From NCBI GenBank assembly GCA_030727405.1, contig JANRBR010000017.1, positions 1-64,000 of the forward strand: a stretch of 64,000 bases of DNA. Direction: 5' to 3'. This DNA comes from Crocinitomicaceae bacterium (GTDB lineage Bacteria > Bacteroidota > Bacteroidia > Flavobacteriales_D > Crocinitomicaceae). The translations under genes and the position numbers were made by a program. This document shows, one piece after another, positions 38,464 to 48,031 of the stretch (position 1 is its first letter; each line of letters begins with the position of its first letter). The notes under the pieces are model-generated. The model was not told the origin of the DNA, did no database searches, and saw only the letters and a list, made by a program, of their open reading frames with translations.

Positions 38464-38925
38464 ATGGCAGGATTAGTAGGAGAATTTGAAGTGAAATTGG
38501 ATGAAAAAGGCCGGTTTCTTTTGCCTTCCGGATTACGGAAGCAACTTCCTCCTGCGTCCCAGCGAGATTTCATGCTGAATAAAGGATTTGAAGATTGTTT
38601 AACACTTTATCCGCTTTCTGATTGGGAGCAGATTAGTGCAAAGCTTTCCAAATTGAATTTATTCAAACCGCAAAATCGAATGTTCTTTCGTTTGTTTCAT
38701 CAAGGGGCAAAACAACTGGCATTGGATAATGCAGGTCGACTTCTAATTCCAACCGCACACATGGAACGTGTGGGACTGGTTTCTGAAGTTATGCTCATCG
38801 CATACAACGACCGAATTGAAATCTGGGACAAATCCAAATACTTCAATATGATTGAAGGGAACATGGCTGATTTCGCTGATTTGGCGGATGAAGTAATGGG
38901 TGATTTGGACAATGGAGAAAAATAA
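38464..38925 (+). CDS. mraZ: Transcriptional regulator / division protein MraZ
   Basis: MraZ is a DNA-binding protein that regulates its own dcw operon. The 153 residues contain two SpoVT-AbrB-like repeats: EFEVKLDEKGRFLLPSGLRK (about 7-26) and ALDNAGRLLIPTAHMERVG (about 82-100). It is the first gene of the cluster, with candidate binding sites in its own leader, which fits autoregulation. Its end overlaps rsmH by 14 nt. Confidence 0.96.
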   Translation: MAGLVGEFEVKLDEKGRFLLPSGLRKQLPPASQRDFMLNKGFEDCLTLYPLSDWEQISAKLSKLNLFKPQNRMFFRLFHQGAKQLALDNAGRLLIPTAHMERVGLVSEVMLIAYNDRIEIWDKSKYFNMIEGNMADFADLADEVMGDLDNGEK

Positions 38926-39829
38926 TACGAGCTACCACATACCGGTACTTTTTCAGGAAAGCATAGATGCATTGGATATTCATCCAGATGGTGTATATGT
39001 AGATGTAACCTTCGGTGGAGGTGGGCATGCTCGTGCGATTTTTGATCAATTAAATGACGCTGGTCAATTAATTGTTTTTGATCAAGATGCGGACGCAAAG
39101 AAAAACGCTTGGCAAGCCCCGAACTTTCATTTTGTTGCAGCCAATTTTGCCTTTCTAAAAAACCACCTTCAACTCCTGCGTTTTACGAAAGTGAATGGAA
39201 TCCTTGCAGATCTTGGGGTTTCATCGCATCAATTCGATACTGGCGAACGCGGATTCTCCATCCGTGAAAGCGCTCCTTTGGATATGCGCATGAACCAACA
39301 ATCTGGAAAATCAGCTGCACAAGTAATCAATGAATACGAAGAGCATGAGCTCATTCGAATTTTTAGAAATTACGGCGAATTGAAAAACGCTCGCGCGATT
39401 GCAGCGGAAATTGTTCGCAAACGTTCTGATGGAACCATTGAAACTACAGGTGATTTAATGAAGGCATTAAATAGATACGCACCAAAATTCAAGGAACATA
39501 AATTTTATGCTCAGGTTTTTCAAGCTGTCCGAATTGAAGTAAATCAAGAATTACAAGTTTTAGAAGACATGTTGACTCAGGCGGCAGAAGTGCTTGCTCC
39601 TGGTGGAAGATTAGTCGTGATTTCTTATCATTCGTTGGAAGATCGCCTCGTGAAAAACTTCATGAAAAGGGGTTCCTTCTCAGGTGAAATTGAAAAAGAT
39701 TTTTTTGGAAACGTTCAAAAACCATTCACGGAAATTGTGCGACATCCAATCGTTTCTACAGATGAAGAAAACGAACGAAACCCGCGCGCAAGAAGTGCTA
39801 AATTAAGAATTGCTGAAAAGAATGCATGA
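38912..39829 (+). CDS. rsmH: 16S rRNA (cytosine1402-N4)-methyltransferase
   Basis: RsmH methylates C1402 of 16S rRNA at N4. The 305-residue protein has YHIPVLFQESIDAL, the SAM-binding VDVTFGGGGHARAI, GILADLGVSSHQFD and the C-terminal SYHSLEDRLVKNFMK motif. The ATG at 38912 gives the usual N-terminus; a GTG four codons upstream is possible. It overlaps mraZ by 14 nt and ftsL by 8 nt. Confidence 0.97.
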   Translation: MEKNNTSYHIPVLFQESIDALDIHPDGVYVDVTFGGGGHARAIFDQLNDAGQLIVFDQDADAKKNAWQAPNFHFVAANFAFLKNHLQLLRFTKVNGILADLGVSSHQFDTGERGFSIRESAPLDMRMNQQSGKSAAQVINEYEEHELIRIFRNYGELKNARAIAAEIVRKRSDGTIETTGDLMKALNRYAPKFKEHKFYAQVFQAVRIEVNQELQVLEDMLTQAAEVLAPGGRLVVISYHSLEDRLVKNFMKRGSFSGEIEKDFFGNVQKPFTEIVRHPIVSTDEENERNPRARSAKLRIAEKNA

Positions 39830-40229
39830 AGATGAATACATATTAGGAGGCACTGCTCCAAAGTCGGAAAAACCGAAAACGCCGAAAACGGAAAAACGAC
39901 CGTCGAAAGCGTCGGCCTTTTCGCAGATTTTGAATGGTGATTTTTTGACAAAGGAATTTGTACTCAATAATTTGAATTACATCTTCTTCATCATGTTTTT
40001 ACTCATAATCGTCATTGCTAAAGGATACTACGGCAAACAAGTAAGCAAAGATTTAGATAATGCTCAGCGCGAATTGGATCAAAATACGGCGGAATTCATT
40101 GAGGCGAAAGCAAGGCTCGAACTAAGAACTAGAAGGTATAAACTCGCTGAAAAATTGGCAGAAAGAGAAATAAAAGAAACAAAGAACGCAACCAAAGTAA
40201 TCCGTTTGAAAAAGCCATCACATGAGTAA
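39822..40229 (+). CDS. ftsL: FtsL-like division protein
   Basis: A 135-residue bitopic membrane protein in the position of ftsL. The N-terminal ~45 residues are charged and Lys/Pro-rich (EKPKTPKTEKRPSK). One transmembrane helix follows (YIFFIMFLLIIVIAKGYY, about 54-71), then a coiled-coil-prone segment (LDNAQRELDQNTAEFIEAKA). FtsL links FtsQ/FtsB to FtsW/FtsI in the divisome. The call rests on topology and location because FtsL is weakly conserved. The ATG overlaps rsmH by 8 nt, and the end overlaps ftsI by 8 nt. Confidence 0.8.
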   Translation: MHEDEYILGGTAPKSEKPKTPKTEKRPSKASAFSQILNGDFLTKEFVLNNLNYIFFIMFLLIIVIAKGYYGKQVSKDLDNAQRELDQNTAEFIEAKARLELRTRRYKLAEKLAEREIKETKNATKVIRLKKPSHE

Positions 40230-42336
40230 GAACATAGATAAAAAATACCTTTATCGCCGTGCCTACACGATCTATTTCACATTTGTGTTGCTCATTCTCG
40301 TTGTATTGTATACAACCCTGAAACTTCAGCTAGAAGGAAGAAGCAATCTTTTTGACAATGTAGACAAAAAATTACCTGTAAAAGTGGTGAAACGCGTTCC
40401 AAGAATGGGTGAGATTTTGGATATGAATGGCATTCCCTTAGTCACCTCTGTTACCTTTTATGACATCCACATGGATCCAACGGTTGTGGATCAAAAATTA
40501 TTTGATTCTGACTTGGCGGGTCTTGCTGCTGGACTTCACAAAATGTATCCCGATAAATCTGCTCGTGAATACGAGGACGAAATCCGAAAAGCGAGGGAAA
40601 ACAAAGTGCGTTATTTATTGATTCGTAAAAAAGTCACCAATGATGAACGCAAACAACTAAACACCCTGCCAATTTTTAAGGAGGGTCAAATGAAGGGGGG
40701 CATCATAGATAAAGATGAAACCATTCTTCGTAAAAAACCATATGGCAACATGTTGAGTCGAACACTCGGTTACTACAAGTTCGACCAAGGAAAGGAATAC
40801 AATGTAGGAATTGAAGGGGCTTTTTATTCTTATTTGAAAGGTGAAGATGGGGAGGAATTAGAGCAGCGCATATCTTCTGGTTGGAAAAAAACAGGTAAGA
40901 TCATCAAAGAAGCGGTGGAAGGCGCTACGGTTACAACGACCATAGATAAAGAAATTCAAGAAGTCGCTCATTCCGAGTTAGAGAAACAAATGATTTACAT
41001 GAAAGCCGAATACGGTTGTGTCATAGTGATGGATGTTAAAACAGGTTTCATTCGTGCGGTTGCGAATCTAACTAAGCAAGAAAATGGTTCTTATGCGGAG
41101 CAATACAACTACGCTATAGGACACACTGAGGTTCCTGGTTCAACGTTTAAATTGGCGGCATTATTGGCTGGATTGGAAGATAATAAATTCAAAATCACGG
41201 ATTTTGTCAATGCCAATGGTTCCTACGCGATAGCTGGCGGAAAATTATCCGATTCCAACCACGGTAGAGGTTATGGGAAAATTACCATTAGAAAAGCATT
41301 TGAAAAATCATCCAATGTCATCGCGCAAATCACGTATAAAGCATACCGCAATGATCCAAAAAGATTTTTAGACCATTTGGAGAAATTCGGTTTGACCAAA
41401 GAACTTGGAATTGACCTCAAAGGAGAGGGAAAACCGCATGTTCCTCGTCCAGGAACCCCTGGCTGGTCTGCTATGTCCATTCCGTGGATGTCCATTGGTT
41501 ATGAGTTTCGACAAACACCTTTACAGACTTTGGCATTCTACAACGCAGTAGCGAATAATGGGACACTTTTAAAACCTCAATTTGTACAGAAAATCGCTCG
41601 TTCTGGCAGAGTCATTAAGAATTTTAAACCCATCGTTTTAGAAGAACAAATTTGTTCACCAAGTTCAATCGCTATCATGAAATCATGCTTAGAAGGGGTT
41701 ATGACCGATGGGACAGGTAAGGAATTAAAAAGTTCATTCTTTACCATAGCTGGTAAAACGGGTACAGCGAAATTGTTAGGTGAAAACAAGCAGTTTAACG
41801 ATGAGAAAATGAGTGATTATCAGGCTTCTTTTGTTGGTTACTTCCCCGCAAACAAACCGATTTATTCCTGTATTGTAGTCATTTCTAAACCAAAAAGAGA
41901 ATATTATGGTGCGCGTGTTTCGGGAATTGTTTTTGCAGAAATTGCAAATAAAGTTTATGCCTCGGCTCTTCAATACCATAGAGCAGTAAACTCACCAAAG
42001 GCGAGTCGTTCGACACAAATCCCTACCGTTAAAACGGCCTATTTTAGAGATATCACAGATGTATTAAAATCATTTAATCTTCGCTATCAAAAAAACCATG
42101 AAAGCGAATGGCTTAAAGCGGATACTCTGAAAGGATCTATTCATTTAAACCGAAAAAAAATCAACAAAAAACTTGTGCCAGATGTAGTTGGTATGACTGC
42201 AAAAGATGCGGTGTTCTTGCTCGAATCGGCAGGTATGATCGTGCAGCTTCAAGGACGAGGTGTAGTAAGAAATCAATCCGTAAATCCTGGTCAAGCTTTA
42301 GTAAAAGGACAACTCATTAAAATCACATTAAATTAA
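40222..42336 (+). CDS. ftsI: Division transpeptidase (PBP3/FtsI) with PASTA domain
   Basis: A class B penicillin-binding protein that cross-links septal peptidoglycan. The 704 residues contain a short cytoplasmic segment, a membrane anchor (YTIYFTFVLLILVVLYTTL, about 15-33), a pedestal domain, and the transpeptidase domain with SxxK at Ser307-Lys310 (PGSTFK), SxN at 363-365 (SSN read from Ser363) and KTG at 512-514. A C-terminal PASTA domain (VPDVVGMTAKDAVFLLESAG) is present, as in many Bacteroidetes homologues. It overlaps ftsL and lies 1 nt before murE. Confidence 0.94.
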   Translation: MSKNIDKKYLYRRAYTIYFTFVLLILVVLYTTLKLQLEGRSNLFDNVDKKLPVKVVKRVPRMGEILDMNGIPLVTSVTFYDIHMDPTVVDQKLFDSDLAGLAAGLHKMYPDKSAREYEDEIRKARENKVRYLLIRKKVTNDERKQLNTLPIFKEGQMKGGIIDKDETILRKKPYGNMLSRTLGYYKFDQGKEYNVGIEGAFYSYLKGEDGEELEQRISSGWKKTGKIIKEAVEGATVTTTIDKEIQEVAHSELEKQMIYMKAEYGCVIVMDVKTGFIRAVANLTKQENGSYAEQYNYAIGHTEVPGSTFKLAALLAGLEDNKFKITDFVNANGSYAIAGGKLSDSNHGRGYGKITIRKAFEKSSNVIAQITYKAYRNDPKRFLDHLEKFGLTKELGIDLKGEGKPHVPRPGTPGWSAMSIPWMSIGYEFRQTPLQTLAFYNAVANNGTLLKPQFVQKIARSGRVIKNFKPIVLEEQICSPSSIAIMKSCLEGVMTDGTGKELKSSFFTIAGKTGTAKLLGENKQFNDEKMSDYQASFVGYFPANKPIYSCIVVISKPKREYYGARVSGIVFAEIANKVYASALQYHRAVNSPKASRSTQIPTVKTAYFRDITDVLKSFNLRYQKNHESEWLKADTLKGSIHLNRKKINKKLVPDVVGMTAKDAVFLLESAGMIVQLQGRGVVRNQSVNPGQALVKGQLIKITLN

Positions 42337-42337
42337 C

Positions 42338-43798
42338 ATGAAGACGCTTTCTGAACTTTTACGGCAATCAACTTTTGAATGTGTTCAAGGATCTTTGTCA
42401 ATGGAAATTTCTTCCTTGACTTTTGATTCTCGAAAAGCGGTAGATGGAAGTGTTTTTATCGCTATTGTTGGGACAAATTCGGATGGTCACCAATTTGTGC
42501 AATCTGCTTATGATTTAGGTTGCAGGGTTTTTGTGGTGGAAAAAGCGGTTCAACTACCAGCCGATGCATGCATCATTCAGGTTTCTAAAACGGATACTGT
42601 TTTAGCTGAACTTGCCTGTGCATTCTATGTACATCCTTCGAAAGAACTAAAATTGATTGGAATTACTGGTACCAATGGTAAAACCACTACCACCACTTTG
42701 TTGCATGATTTATTTTCGAATCTGGGATATGCTTGTGGTTTGATTTCTACGGTTGTCAATAAAATTAAAAATCAAGCAAGTCCTTCGACGCATACAACCC
42801 CAGATCCCATTCGCTTAAATGAATTATTGAGGTCTATGGTTGATCAAGATTGTACGCATTGTTTTATGGAAGTTAGTTCCCATGCGGTTCATCAACAACG
42901 CATTCATGGAATCTCTTTTGCAGGTGCTGTGTTTACAAACATCACCCACGATCACCTCGACTACCACAAAACTTTTGCTGAATACATTCGTGTTAAAAAA
43001 CAGTTTTTCGATGACCTAGATTCATCTTCATTTGCGCTAATCAACGGCGATGATCGAAATGGTCAAGTCATGTTGCAAAATACAAAAGCCCAAAAAAGCA
43101 GTTTTGCACTGAAAACGCCTGCTGATTTTAAAGGAAAAGTTCTGGAAAATGAAATTTCTGGTCTAACCATGACCATTAACCAAACGGAATTATGTTCTCG
43201 CTTAGTGGGTGAATTCAATGCTTATAATTTATTGGCCGTGTACGGAGTAAGTACATTGCTAGGTTTGGATTCCTTAGATGTATTAAGAGGAATGAGCAAT
43301 TTAGTTTCCGTTGAAGGTCGCTTTCAGTATGTAAGGAGTCAGTCGGGTGTTACAGCCATCATCGATTATGCACACACACCGGATGCACTTGACAATGTTC
43401 TGAATACCATTTCTGCCATTTGCAAAGCTGGTCAAAAGGTTATCGCAGTTGTTGGTTGCGGTGGTGATAGGGACCGCGAAAAGCGTCCACTCATGGCGCA
43501 AATTGCCGCGAAAAAAAGCCAGCAAGTAATCTTGACATCCGATAATCCTCGCACGGAAGATCCATTCAAGATTTTACAGGACATGGAAAATGGCTTGACA
43601 ACAGAAGAACGTCAACAAGTACTGACAATCTCGGATCGGGCACAAGCGATAAAAACGGCTATTATGTTGGCACAACCCGGTGACATTGTATTGATCGCTG
43701 GAAAGGGCCATGAAAAATACCAAGAAATCAACGGAGTGAAACATGACTTTGATGATTTCAAACTAACAGAGGAATTTTTTATTCAATTGAAAAAATAA
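42338..43798 (+). CDS. murE: UDP-MurNAc-tripeptide synthetase MurE
   Basis: MurE adds the third stem-peptide residue. The 486-residue protein has the Mur-ligase P-loop [13 protein letters not shown] (Gly111-Thr117 core), [14 protein letters not shown] and [12 protein letters not shown]. The DNPR motif (402-405) marks the meso-diaminopimelate-adding type rather than the lysine type. It is 1 nt after ftsI and 4 nt before mraY. A murF gene, often next, is absent from this cluster. Confidence 0.97.
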   Translation: MKTLSELLRQSTFECVQGSLSMEISSLTFDSRKAVDGSVFIAIVGTNSDGHQFVQSAYDLGCRVFVVEKAVQLPADACIIQVSKTDTVLAELACAFYVHPSKELKLIGITGTNGKTTTTTLLHDLFSNLGYACGLISTVVNKIKNQASPSTHTTPDPIRLNELLRSMVDQDCTHCFMEVSSHAVHQQRIHGISFAGAVFTNITHDHLDYHKTFAEYIRVKKQFFDDLDSSSFALINGDDRNGQVMLQNTKAQKSSFALKTPADFKGKVLENEISGLTMTINQTELCSRLVGEFNAYNLLAVYGVSTLLGLDSLDVLRGMSNLVSVEGRFQYVRSQSGVTAIIDYAHTPDALDNVLNTISAICKAGQKVIAVVGCGGDRDREKRPLMAQIAAKKSQQVILTSDNPRTEDPFKILQDMENGLTTEERQQVLTISDRAQAIKTAIMLAQPGDIVLIAGKGHEKYQEINGVKHDFDDFKLTEEFFIQLKK

Positions 43799-43802
43799 TC
43801 AG

Positions 43803-45047
43803 ATGCTATACTATTTATTTGACTATCTCAATACATTAAACTTACCAGGAGCAGGCTTGTTCCATTATATCTCGTTTCGCGCTGGTTTGGCCTTGATTTT
43901 TTCCTTGATTGTTTCCATCGTAATCGGAAAAAAAATCATCAATAAATTACGTCAACAACAAATCGGAGAAACCGTTCGTGATTTAGGCCTAGCGGGACAA
44001 ATAGAAAAATCTGGCACACCAACAATGGGAGGCATCATCATTTTAGCAGCCATTCTAATTCCTGTTTTGCTGTTTGCCAAATTGCATAATGTTTATGTCT
44101 TAACCATGATTCTTGCCACCGTTTGGCTTGGTTTGATTGGTTTCCTTGACGATTACATCAAGGTCTTTAAAAAAAACAAAGAAGGTTTAAAGGGTTCATT
44201 CAAAATCATCGGTCAAATAGGTGTGGGACTCATCGTGGGTTGCATTTTATACTTTTCAGATGATGTTGTAGTACACAAACGCGTAGCCTCTAATTACCAA
44301 TTACAAGCGGATGAACAATTCGTGACCCATCTGCATGTTCAAAACCAAGGAGAGCATTTTAAGTGGATCATGACGGATGATATGACAACCACCATTCCAT
44401 TCATTCGAGGCAACGAGTTTAATTACAATTGGTTGATTAGTGATCTGCAAAAATCATATGGATGGTTATTGTTTATTCCCATCGTTATTTTTATTGTCAT
44501 TGCGGTATCGAATGGTGCAAACATGACGGACGGGTTGGATGGATTAGCGACCGGAACATCCGCCATCGTGGGAATCGCATTAGCTGTTTTAGCTTATGTG
44601 AGTTCACATGCCAATTTTGCAGATTACCTCGGTGTCATGTACATCCCCAATGCGGAGGAATTGGTCATCTTCATTGCTGCTTTCGTGGGAGCTTGCATCG
44701 GTTTCTTGTGGTATAATTCCTTTCCAGCTCAAGTCTTTATGGGCGATACAGGTAGTTTGGCTCTAGGTGGAATCATCGCTGTGTTTGCCATCGCTATACG
44801 CAAAGAATTATTAATTCCAGTGCTTTGCGGAGTATTCTTAATTGAAAATGTATCGGTCATGTTGCAAGTGGCTTATTTCAAGTATTCCAAGAAGCGGTAT
44901 GGAGAAGGGCGTCGCATTTTCTTGATGGCTCCACTGCATCATCATTATCAGAAAAAAGGCATACATGAAGCCAAAATTGTCGCCCGTTTTTGGATCGTAG
45001 CCGTGCTATTAGCTGTGGTAACCATCGTTACCTTAAAATTGAGATAG
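43803..45047 (+). CDS. mraY: Phospho-MurNAc-pentapeptide transferase MraY
   Basis: MraY makes lipid I from UDP-MurNAc-pentapeptide and undecaprenyl phosphate. The 414 residues have about ten membrane helices, [18 protein letters not shown] (catalytic Asp-Asp), [23 protein letters not shown] and [13 protein letters not shown] roughly 60-residue hydrophilic insertion (about 160-220) makes it longer than the ~360-residue E. coli protein; such insertions are usual in Bacteroidetes. Its stop overlaps the murD GTG by one base. Confidence 0.97.
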   Translation: MLYYLFDYLNTLNLPGAGLFHYISFRAGLALIFSLIVSIVIGKKIINKLRQQQIGETVRDLGLAGQIEKSGTPTMGGIIILAAILIPVLLFAKLHNVYVLTMILATVWLGLIGFLDDYIKVFKKNKEGLKGSFKIIGQIGVGLIVGCILYFSDDVVVHKRVASNYQLQADEQFVTHLHVQNQGEHFKWIMTDDMTTTIPFIRGNEFNYNWLISDLQKSYGWLLFIPIVIFIVIAVSNGANMTDGLDGLATGTSAIVGIALAVLAYVSSHANFADYLGVMYIPNAEELVIFIAAFVGACIGFLWYNSFPAQVFMGDTGSLALGGIIAVFAIAIRKELLIPVLCGVFLIENVSVMLQVAYFKYSKKRYGEGRRIFLMAPLHHHYQKKGIHEAKIVARFWIVAVLLAVVTIVTLKLR

Positions 45048-46390
45048 TGAGTCAAAAAACGAAAAATATAGTCATTCTTGGCGCTGGTGAATCCGGCGTT
45101 GGCGCAGCTATTCTTGCTGTTCAGAAGGGATGGCATGTTTTTGTTTCCGATGCATCTAGCATAAAATCCGAATTCCAAAAGGAACTGAATCGATTGGGTG
45201 TTGAATCGGAAGAAGGAAAACATTCCATGGATCGAATATTAGCTGCTGATGTCATCATCAAGTCTCCTGGCATACCTGAAAAAACACCGTTGATGAAAGC
45301 GATTCGTGAAAAGGGTTTGAAGGTGATCTCTGAAATTGAATTTGGTGGGTATTATTCCAAAGGGAAAACCATTTGCATTACAGGAAGCAATGGAAAAACC
45401 ACGACATCCTTGCTTACGCACCACATCTTGAAAAATGCAGGATTGGATGTTGGACTCGCTGGAAATGTTGGATACAGCTTCGCAAAACAAGTGGCAGAAG
45501 GAGACCACGAGTGGTATGTGATTGAATTAAGTTCATTCCAATTGGACGACATGCATGAATTTCACGCCAACATTGCCATTTTAACCAACATCACTCCAGA
45601 TCACTTGGATCGCTACGAGTATGATATGCAAAACTATGTCGATTCTAAATTTCGCATTTTGCAAAATCAGACCAACCAAGACTGGTTCATTTTTAACGCA
45701 GATGATCCAATCATTTCAAACGAAATGAAAAAAAGAATGCCTCAAATGAATTTAGCACCATTCTCTTTGAAAATGGAACAAAATCCAGGGGCTCATGCAT
45801 TAAACAAACAACTAACAATCAATATAAACCAACAATTTGCCATGTCAATACATGAATTAGCATTAAAGGGTAAACACAATACCCAAAACGCGCTGGCTGC
45901 AGGGATCGCAGCACGCCTAGTTGAAATCCGCAAGGATATTGTGCGTGAAAGTCTAGAAGATTTTACGAATGTAGAACACCGTTTAGAATTTGTTGCTAAA
46001 GTGAATGGAATTGAATTTATCAATGATTCCAAAGCAACAAACATCAATTCTGCTTGGTTTGCTCTAGAAAGCATGGAAAAACCGACGGTTTGGATTGTTG
46101 GTGGTGTGGACAAAGGGAATGATTACGCTGAACTTACGGCACTTGTGCGTGAAAAAGTGAAAGCAATCGTTTGCCTAGGTGTCGACAATCAAAAGATCTT
46201 GGATGCGTTTTCTGGAGTGGTAGACACCATTGTGGAAGCTGGTTCAGCGATGGAGGCTGTGGCTTACGGCTACCGCTTAGCGCAAAATGAAGAAATCGTT
46301 CTCCTTTCTCCTGCTTGTGCAAGTTTTGACTTGTTCGAAAACTACGAGGATCGAGGAAATCAATTCAAGCAAGCCGTTCGCTCACTTTAA
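45047..46390 (+). CDS. murD: UDP-MurNAc-L-alanine:D-glutamate ligase MurD
   Basis: MurD adds D-glutamate. The 447 residues include the N-terminal Rossmann IVILGAGESGVGAA, the P-loop CITGSNGKTTTSLL, TNITPDHLDRYE, and VEHRLEFVAKVNGIEFINDS followed by WIVGGVDKGNDY. The GTG start at 45047 is chosen because it gives MSQKTKNIVILG and overlaps the mraY stop by one base; the longer frame upstream lies inside mraY. The next gene is an uncharacterised one before ftsW. Confidence 0.96.
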   Translation: MSQKTKNIVILGAGESGVGAAILAVQKGWHVFVSDASSIKSEFQKELNRLGVESEEGKHSMDRILAADVIIKSPGIPEKTPLMKAIREKGLKVISEIEFGGYYSKGKTICITGSNGKTTTSLLTHHILKNAGLDVGLAGNVGYSFAKQVAEGDHEWYVIELSSFQLDDMHEFHANIAILTNITPDHLDRYEYDMQNYVDSKFRILQNQTNQDWFIFNADDPIISNEMKKRMPQMNLAPFSLKMEQNPGAHALNKQLTININQQFAMSIHELALKGKHNTQNALAAGIAARLVEIRKDIVRESLEDFTNVEHRLEFVAKVNGIEFINDSKATNINSAWFALESMEKPTVWIVGGVDKGNDYAELTALVREKVKAIVCLGVDNQKILDAFSGVVDTIVEAGSAMEAVAYGYRLAQNEEIVLLSPACASFDLFENYEDRGNQFKQAVRSL

Positions 46391-46405
46391 TTTTCTAGCT
46401 TGAAC

Positions 46406-46846
46406 ATGCAAGAAAAACACGGATTTGTCGATGCGCAAGCAAAAGTAGATTCCCTGCGAAAAGCGCGGGGAGAAGGCATTCGTGCGCATGGAAAATTGAA
46501 GGGCTTGGATGTGTTTTCATGGATGCAACCCGATCAACAGGCATTGGTGAATTTCATGACGGCAATTCCTACATCCATTGTATGGGTCGGTAATCCTGCT
46601 GAGATCGAAGCGGTGTTATCTGGGCATCCCGAGTTACTTAATAAATTTCAAAGCATTCTTTCCTTTGGGGAAAATCGAACAGGGTTTATGTTGGAAAATG
46701 AGTTCGATGGTATTCAAGATGTTTTGAATGGCTTAATGACTGAATTAAAATCAAATGGAACGTTGTTATTCACGTGCACTGAGAATGACAGTGAATACGT
46801 TTCCTTAAAAATTGTTGCATACTTGAACTTGGTACAACTGATATGA
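46406..46846 (+). CDS. Uncharacterised protein encoded between murD and ftsW
   Basis: A 146-residue soluble protein of unknown family. The N-terminus is charged and helical (DAQAKVDSLRKARGEGI), and the remainder looks like an alpha/beta fold: PTSIVWVGNPAEIEAVL, FQSILSFGENRTG, SNGTLLFTC. No signal peptide or membrane span is visible. The layout of the strand-helix segments loosely recalls the C-terminal domain of Mur ligases, but this is weak and unproved. The ATG is chosen over a TTG two codons upstream. The stop overlaps the ftsW ATG (ATGA), so translation is coupled and a role in wall synthesis or division is likely. Confidence 0.75.
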   Translation: MQEKHGFVDAQAKVDSLRKARGEGIRAHGKLKGLDVFSWMQPDQQALVNFMTAIPTSIVWVGNPAEIEAVLSGHPELLNKFQSILSFGENRTGFMLENEFDGIQDVLNGLMTELKSNGTLLFTCTENDSEYVSLKIVAYLNLVQLI

Positions 46847-48018
46847 GAGATTACTTAAAATACTTAAAAGGCGATCCTGTCATCTGGATTATTACCATCC
46901 TTATGATGTCTTTTTCGTTGGTCACGGTATATAGTTTCGTTCCAATTTTAGTTAAAATTGAAGGGGGCTCTCCTTTTCAGTATTTGTTCAAGCATTTAAT
47001 TTATGTGGTCCTTGGGTTTGGGTCAATGTTTGCCTTGCATCGGCTTCCTTCGAAGTACTTTAGTCAACTGGCCAAATTCTCCTATTACTTAGCCATCGCA
47101 TTACTCTTGTTTACGGTGTTTTTTGGAACAGAAGTCAATGGCGCTGGACGTTGGATTCGCATTCCTTTTGTTAAATTGACGTTTCAATCCTCTGACTTTG
47201 CAAAACTCGCCTTGATCATATATGTGAGTCGTTTATTGGTGAAAAAGAAAGAAAAATTAAACAGTTGGAAGGAGGGAATTCTTCCCTTGATGATCCCGAT
47301 TGCGGTGATTTGCGCATTGATTTTGAAAGATAATTTTTCTACAGCGGCGATGTTATTTATGCTCTGTATGGCTTTGTTATACATCGGACAAGTTCCTTGG
47401 GGTAAATTGTTTACTATGGCGGGTGGTGGAATTGCATTAGCTGCCCTAGCGGTGATGCTTCATTTGGCCGTTCCAGAATTGGGTTTATTGCCACGTTTCG
47501 ACACCTGGAAAAACCGACTAACGAATCGAATGGACTCAGATTCTCAAGACATTAAAACAGTCCAGGCAAATGCACAGGCTAAAAATGCTCAACTCGCTAT
47601 TCATGTCGGATCGGTATTTGGACAGGGTGTGGGTGATGGGAAATTGAAAGAATATTTACCAGAGGCGTATGCTGATTTTTATTATGCCACATTTGTAGAA
47701 GAATTCGGATTCCTAATGGCGGTATTTCTCGCTCTATTGTATTTGATCTTATTGTTCCGCATCATAAAAATAGCCTTGAAAACTTCAGATCCTTTTCAGT
47801 CTTATGTATCCTTGGGAATCGGAATACATTTATTGACGCAAGCAAGCATTAACATGTTGGTTTGCACAGGTGTTTTTCCTGTTACAGGCCAAAACATGCC
47901 CTTCCTAGCGATGGGTGGATCTGCTTTGATTATGGCTTGTGTTTCCATCGGTGTCATTCAAGCTTTTGCAAAAGATTTAGAAAAAGATAAAGACACTGCT
48001 TCTTTCGAACAAGCATAA
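46843..48018 (+). CDS. ftsW: Septal peptidoglycan glycosyltransferase FtsW
   Basis: FtsW is a SEDS-family glycosyltransferase that polymerises septal glycan with FtsI. The 391-residue protein has about ten membrane helices and the SEDS motifs: EVNGAGRWIRIP, FQSSDFAKLALIIYVSR, KDNFSTAAMLF, FGQGVGDGKLKEYLPEAYADFYYATFVEEFG (in parts) and PVTGQNMPFLAMGGSALI. It overlaps the uncharacterised gene upstream by four bases and lies 13 nt before murG. Confidence 0.95.
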   Translation: MRDYLKYLKGDPVIWIITILMMSFSLVTVYSFVPILVKIEGGSPFQYLFKHLIYVVLGFGSMFALHRLPSKYFSQLAKFSYYLAIALLLFTVFFGTEVNGAGRWIRIPFVKLTFQSSDFAKLALIIYVSRLLVKKKEKLNSWKEGILPLMIPIAVICALILKDNFSTAAMLFMLCMALLYIGQVPWGKLFTMAGGGIALAALAVMLHLAVPELGLLPRFDTWKNRLTNRMDSDSQDIKTVQANAQAKNAQLAIHVGSVFGQGVGDGKLKEYLPEAYADFYYATFVEEFGFLMAVFLALLYLILLFRIIKIALKTSDPFQSYVSLGIGIHLLTQASINMLVCTGVFPVTGQNMPFLAMGGSALIMACVSIGVIQAFAKDLEKDKDTASFEQA

Positions 48019-48031
48019 AGACATAGTTGTA

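Noticed and set aside
44990-45046. Longer murD starting inside mraY
   Set aside because: The extra 19 residues lie fully within mraY and are not Mur-like; the GTG overlapping the mraY stop is better.
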